Of a stretch of DNA of 64,000 nucleotides, positions 61,470 through 64,000 are shown one piece after another. The stretch comes from Streptomyces sp. NBC_00178 (GTDB taxonomy: Bacteria > Actinomycetota > Actinomycetes > Streptomycetales > Streptomycetaceae), in contig NZ_CP108143.1 of NCBI RefSeq assembly GCF_036206005.1, positions 3,052,001-3,116,000 on the forward strand, given 5' to 3'. The first letter of the stretch is position 1. Every line of letters starts with the position of its first letter. The notes under the pieces are model-generated. The model saw only the letters and a list, made by a program, of their open reading frames with translations. It did not search any database and was not told the DNA's origin. A program made the translations under genes and the position numbers.

Positions 61470-61496
61470 GCCTCGCCCCACCTGTTGGGCTGAGTG

Positions 61497-61535
61497 ACGG
61501 GGTGGCGGTTCCCTTCCGGGGTACCGCCACCCCGT
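61497..61535 (+). terminator. rplY terminator
   Basis: ACGGGGTGGCGGT pairs exactly with ACCGCCACCCCGT across 13 bases and is followed by TTT. Confidence 0.85.
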
Positions 61536-61590
61536 TTCCCTGTATCGAAGCCGTGCAGACCGGCTGTCGGCACCGCGAGGAGAGCGAGCT

Positions 61591-62187
61591 GTGATGTCCG
61601 ATCCCACCGACCCGTGGCTGATCGTGGGCCTGGGCAATCCGGGTCCCGAGTACGCGGCGAATCGTCACAATGTCGGTTTCATGGTGGCCGATCTGCTGGC
61701 GGAGCGGATCGGCGGGAAGTTCAAGCGGGCGCAGAAGGCGCAGGCGCAGGTGCTGGAGGGGCGGATCGGTCCGCCGGGTCCCGCGAGCCGGCGGGTGGTG
61801 CTGGCGAAGCCGATGTCGTACATGAACCTGTCGGGTGGGCCGGTGTCGGCGTTGCGTGATTTCTACAAGGTGCCGCTGGATCACGTGGTGGCGGTGCATG
61901 ACGAGCTGGACGTCGATTTCGGGATGCTGCGGCTGAAGCTGGGTGGTGGCGACAACGGTCACAACGGGCTGAAGTCGATGACGAAGTCGATGGGCGCGGA
62001 CTATCACCGGGTGCGGTTCGGGATCGGCCGGCCGCCGGGGCGGATGCAGGTGGCGGACTTCGTGCTGAAGGACTTCTCGTCGTCGGAGCGCAAGGAGCTG
62101 GCGTTCCTGGTGGACCGGTCGGCGGATGCGGTGGAGTCGTTGCTGGCGGAGGGGCTGGAACGGGCCCAGTCCGCGTACAACTCCTGA
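61591..62187 (+). CDS. pth: Peptidyl-tRNA hydrolase
   Basis: Cleaves peptidyl-tRNA released from stalled ribosomes. The 198-residue protein has [22 protein letters not shown] (catalytic His in RHNVG), [23 protein letters not shown] (catalytic Asp), [13 protein letters not shown] and [13 protein letters not shown], all as in bacterial Pth. Adjacent GTG and ATG codons are both possible; GTG is better spaced from GAGGAG. It follows rplY, the standard order. Confidence 0.96.
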   Translation: MMSDPTDPWLIVGLGNPGPEYAANRHNVGFMVADLLAERIGGKFKRAQKAQAQVLEGRIGPPGPASRRVVLAKPMSYMNLSGGPVSALRDFYKVPLDHVVAVHDELDVDFGMLRLKLGGGDNGHNGLKSMTKSMGADYHRVRFGIGRPPGRMQVADFVLKDFSSSERKELAFLVDRSADAVESLLAEGLERAQSAYNS

Positions 62188-62228
62188 CATTCGTGGTGCT
62201 ACCCGGTCCTTTTCCGGCCGCAGGTTGA

Positions 62229-62252
62229 CCTTGGGCAGGGCTCTGCCCAAGG
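62229..62252 (+). terminator. Hairpin between pth and a small membrane protein gene
   Basis: CCTTGGGCAG pairs exactly with CTGCCCAAGG around GGCT. It may terminate pth, but it ends only ten bases before the next start codon and so could also affect translation of that gene. Confidence 0.5.
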
Positions 62253-62262
62253 ATCTGCCTCC

Positions 62263-62733
62263 ATGAAGCGGAAGTCCTCCCCCCGGGTGCTGGCCCATGG
62301 CCGTTCGTTCGCCGCGGGCTGTGTCGTCCTGTTGCTGCTGGTCGCGGGCGTGTGGTCGTCGTGGAACAGCGCGCACCACATCGTGCTGGCGAAGGGCCGT
62401 GAGCACGGGACCGTGGTGGTGACGGGGTGCGGTGAGGACACGTGCACGGGGTCGTTCTCGCCGGACGCGGATTCGCGGCGGCGGGGCGGGGTGACGATCG
62501 AGAAGTCGGTGGCGGTGCGCAAGGGCGACCGTTTTCCCGTGGTGGTGAAGCCGGGCTCGGATGCCGTCGTGCGGACGGGTGTGCCCGGCTTTCTGCATGC
62601 CTGGCTGCCGTTCGGCGGCGCGTTGTTGCTGTCGGCCCTGTTGATCGGCGGCGGTCTGCGGATGACGCGGACGGCCTGGGTCACCGGGATCGCGGGTGCG
62701 GCCCTGCTGACGGCGACGTTCGTCGCCCTCTGA
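62263..62733 (+). CDS. Small two-helix membrane protein
   Basis: Protein of 156 residues with one helix near the N-terminus (AAGCVVLLLLVAGVWSSW) and a pair near the C-terminus (FGGALLLSALLIGGGL, WVTGIAGAALLTATFVAL). Between them lies a roughly 75-residue domain, probably extracytoplasmic, with two Cys in VTGCGEDTCTGSF that may form a disulfide. No family recognised. The ATG lacks a clear Shine-Dalgarno sequence; a hairpin lies directly upstream. Confidence 0.6.
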   Translation: MKRKSSPRVLAHGRSFAAGCVVLLLLVAGVWSSWNSAHHIVLAKGREHGTVVVTGCGEDTCTGSFSPDADSRRRGGVTIEKSVAVRKGDRFPVVVKPGSDAVVRTGVPGFLHAWLPFGGALLLSALLIGGGLRMTRTAWVTGIAGAALLTATFVAL

Positions 62734-62767
62734 GGGGCCGCACCCGCTCGGTTCTCCGGGTGCGGGG

Positions 62768-64000
<1,233 letters not shown>

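Overview
This window is high-GC (about 70 percent by eye) actinobacterial chromosome and is almost certainly from a Streptomyces. The pointers are GTG and TTG starts with GGAGG-type ribosome binding sites, C/G-ending codons, a UAA-anticodon leucyl tRNA (the bldA tRNA), two Rpf-LysM cell-wall proteins, a mycothiol-type DinB/MDMPI protein and a family of SUKH immunity proteins. The gene order eno - ftsB - DUF501 - ppx - ndh on one side and glmU - prs - rplY - pth - ppc on the other matches, from memory, the conserved core of streptomycete chromosomes. No phage, insertion sequence, integrase or CRISPR array was seen.

Layout. 0-9 kb: end of a DsbA-like protein, an MDMPI-family enzyme, cystathionine beta-synthase, an SGNH hydrolase, an acetyl-CoA acetyltransferase whose 3' end is copied in a 100-bp tandem repeat, three small proteins and a Bax-inhibitor-1 membrane protein. 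9-14.7 kb: bldA tRNA, an unexplained 0.7-kb spacer, a MacB/FtsX-type ABC exporter and a cyclopropane fatty acid synthase. 15-22.7 kb: ndh with Rex-like operators, ppx, DUF501, ftsB, eno and two resuscitation-promoting-factor proteins, one under a c-di-AMP (ydaO-type) riboswitch. 22.8-30.5 kb: cytochrome P450 coupled to mazG, a SurA-like lipoprotein, a Ser/Thr kinase coupled to a small membrane protein, and an HTH-methylase-specificity fusion protein with an altered catalytic motif. 30.6-37.5 kb: small accessory genes (DUF4190 protein, HEAT-like protein with an octanucleotide repeat, GNAT, HNH lipoprotein, TetR with a divergent partner, M48 protease). 37.7-49.7 kb: mfd, a VapBC-type toxin-antitoxin pair, a second FtsX-type ABC exporter paralogous to the first, an MFS exporter and a DUF485-sodium:solute symporter pair. 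49.8-57.9 kb: a DivIVA-like coiled-coil protein, a divergent cluster of toxin-like deaminase and nuclease domains tied to SUKH/Imm immunity domains, an orphan histidine kinase and an HTH protein beside tRNA-Gln. 58-64 kb: glmU, prs, rplY, pth, a small membrane protein and the 3' part of ppc.

How it fits together. Most of the window is housekeeping: glycolysis, cysteine/methionine exchange, respiration, wall precursor and nucleotide supply, translation and repair. The most unusual block is at 50.9-55.5 kb. Predicted nucleic-acid-attacking domains (a WHH nuclease and two deaminases) sit beside or in the same polypeptide as SUKH-family immunity domains, with no secretion signal, so the block may act inside the cell rather than as an exported toxin system. 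I saw no in-frame TTA leucine codon in any predicted coding region, so none of these genes appears to depend directly on the bldA tRNA encoded here.
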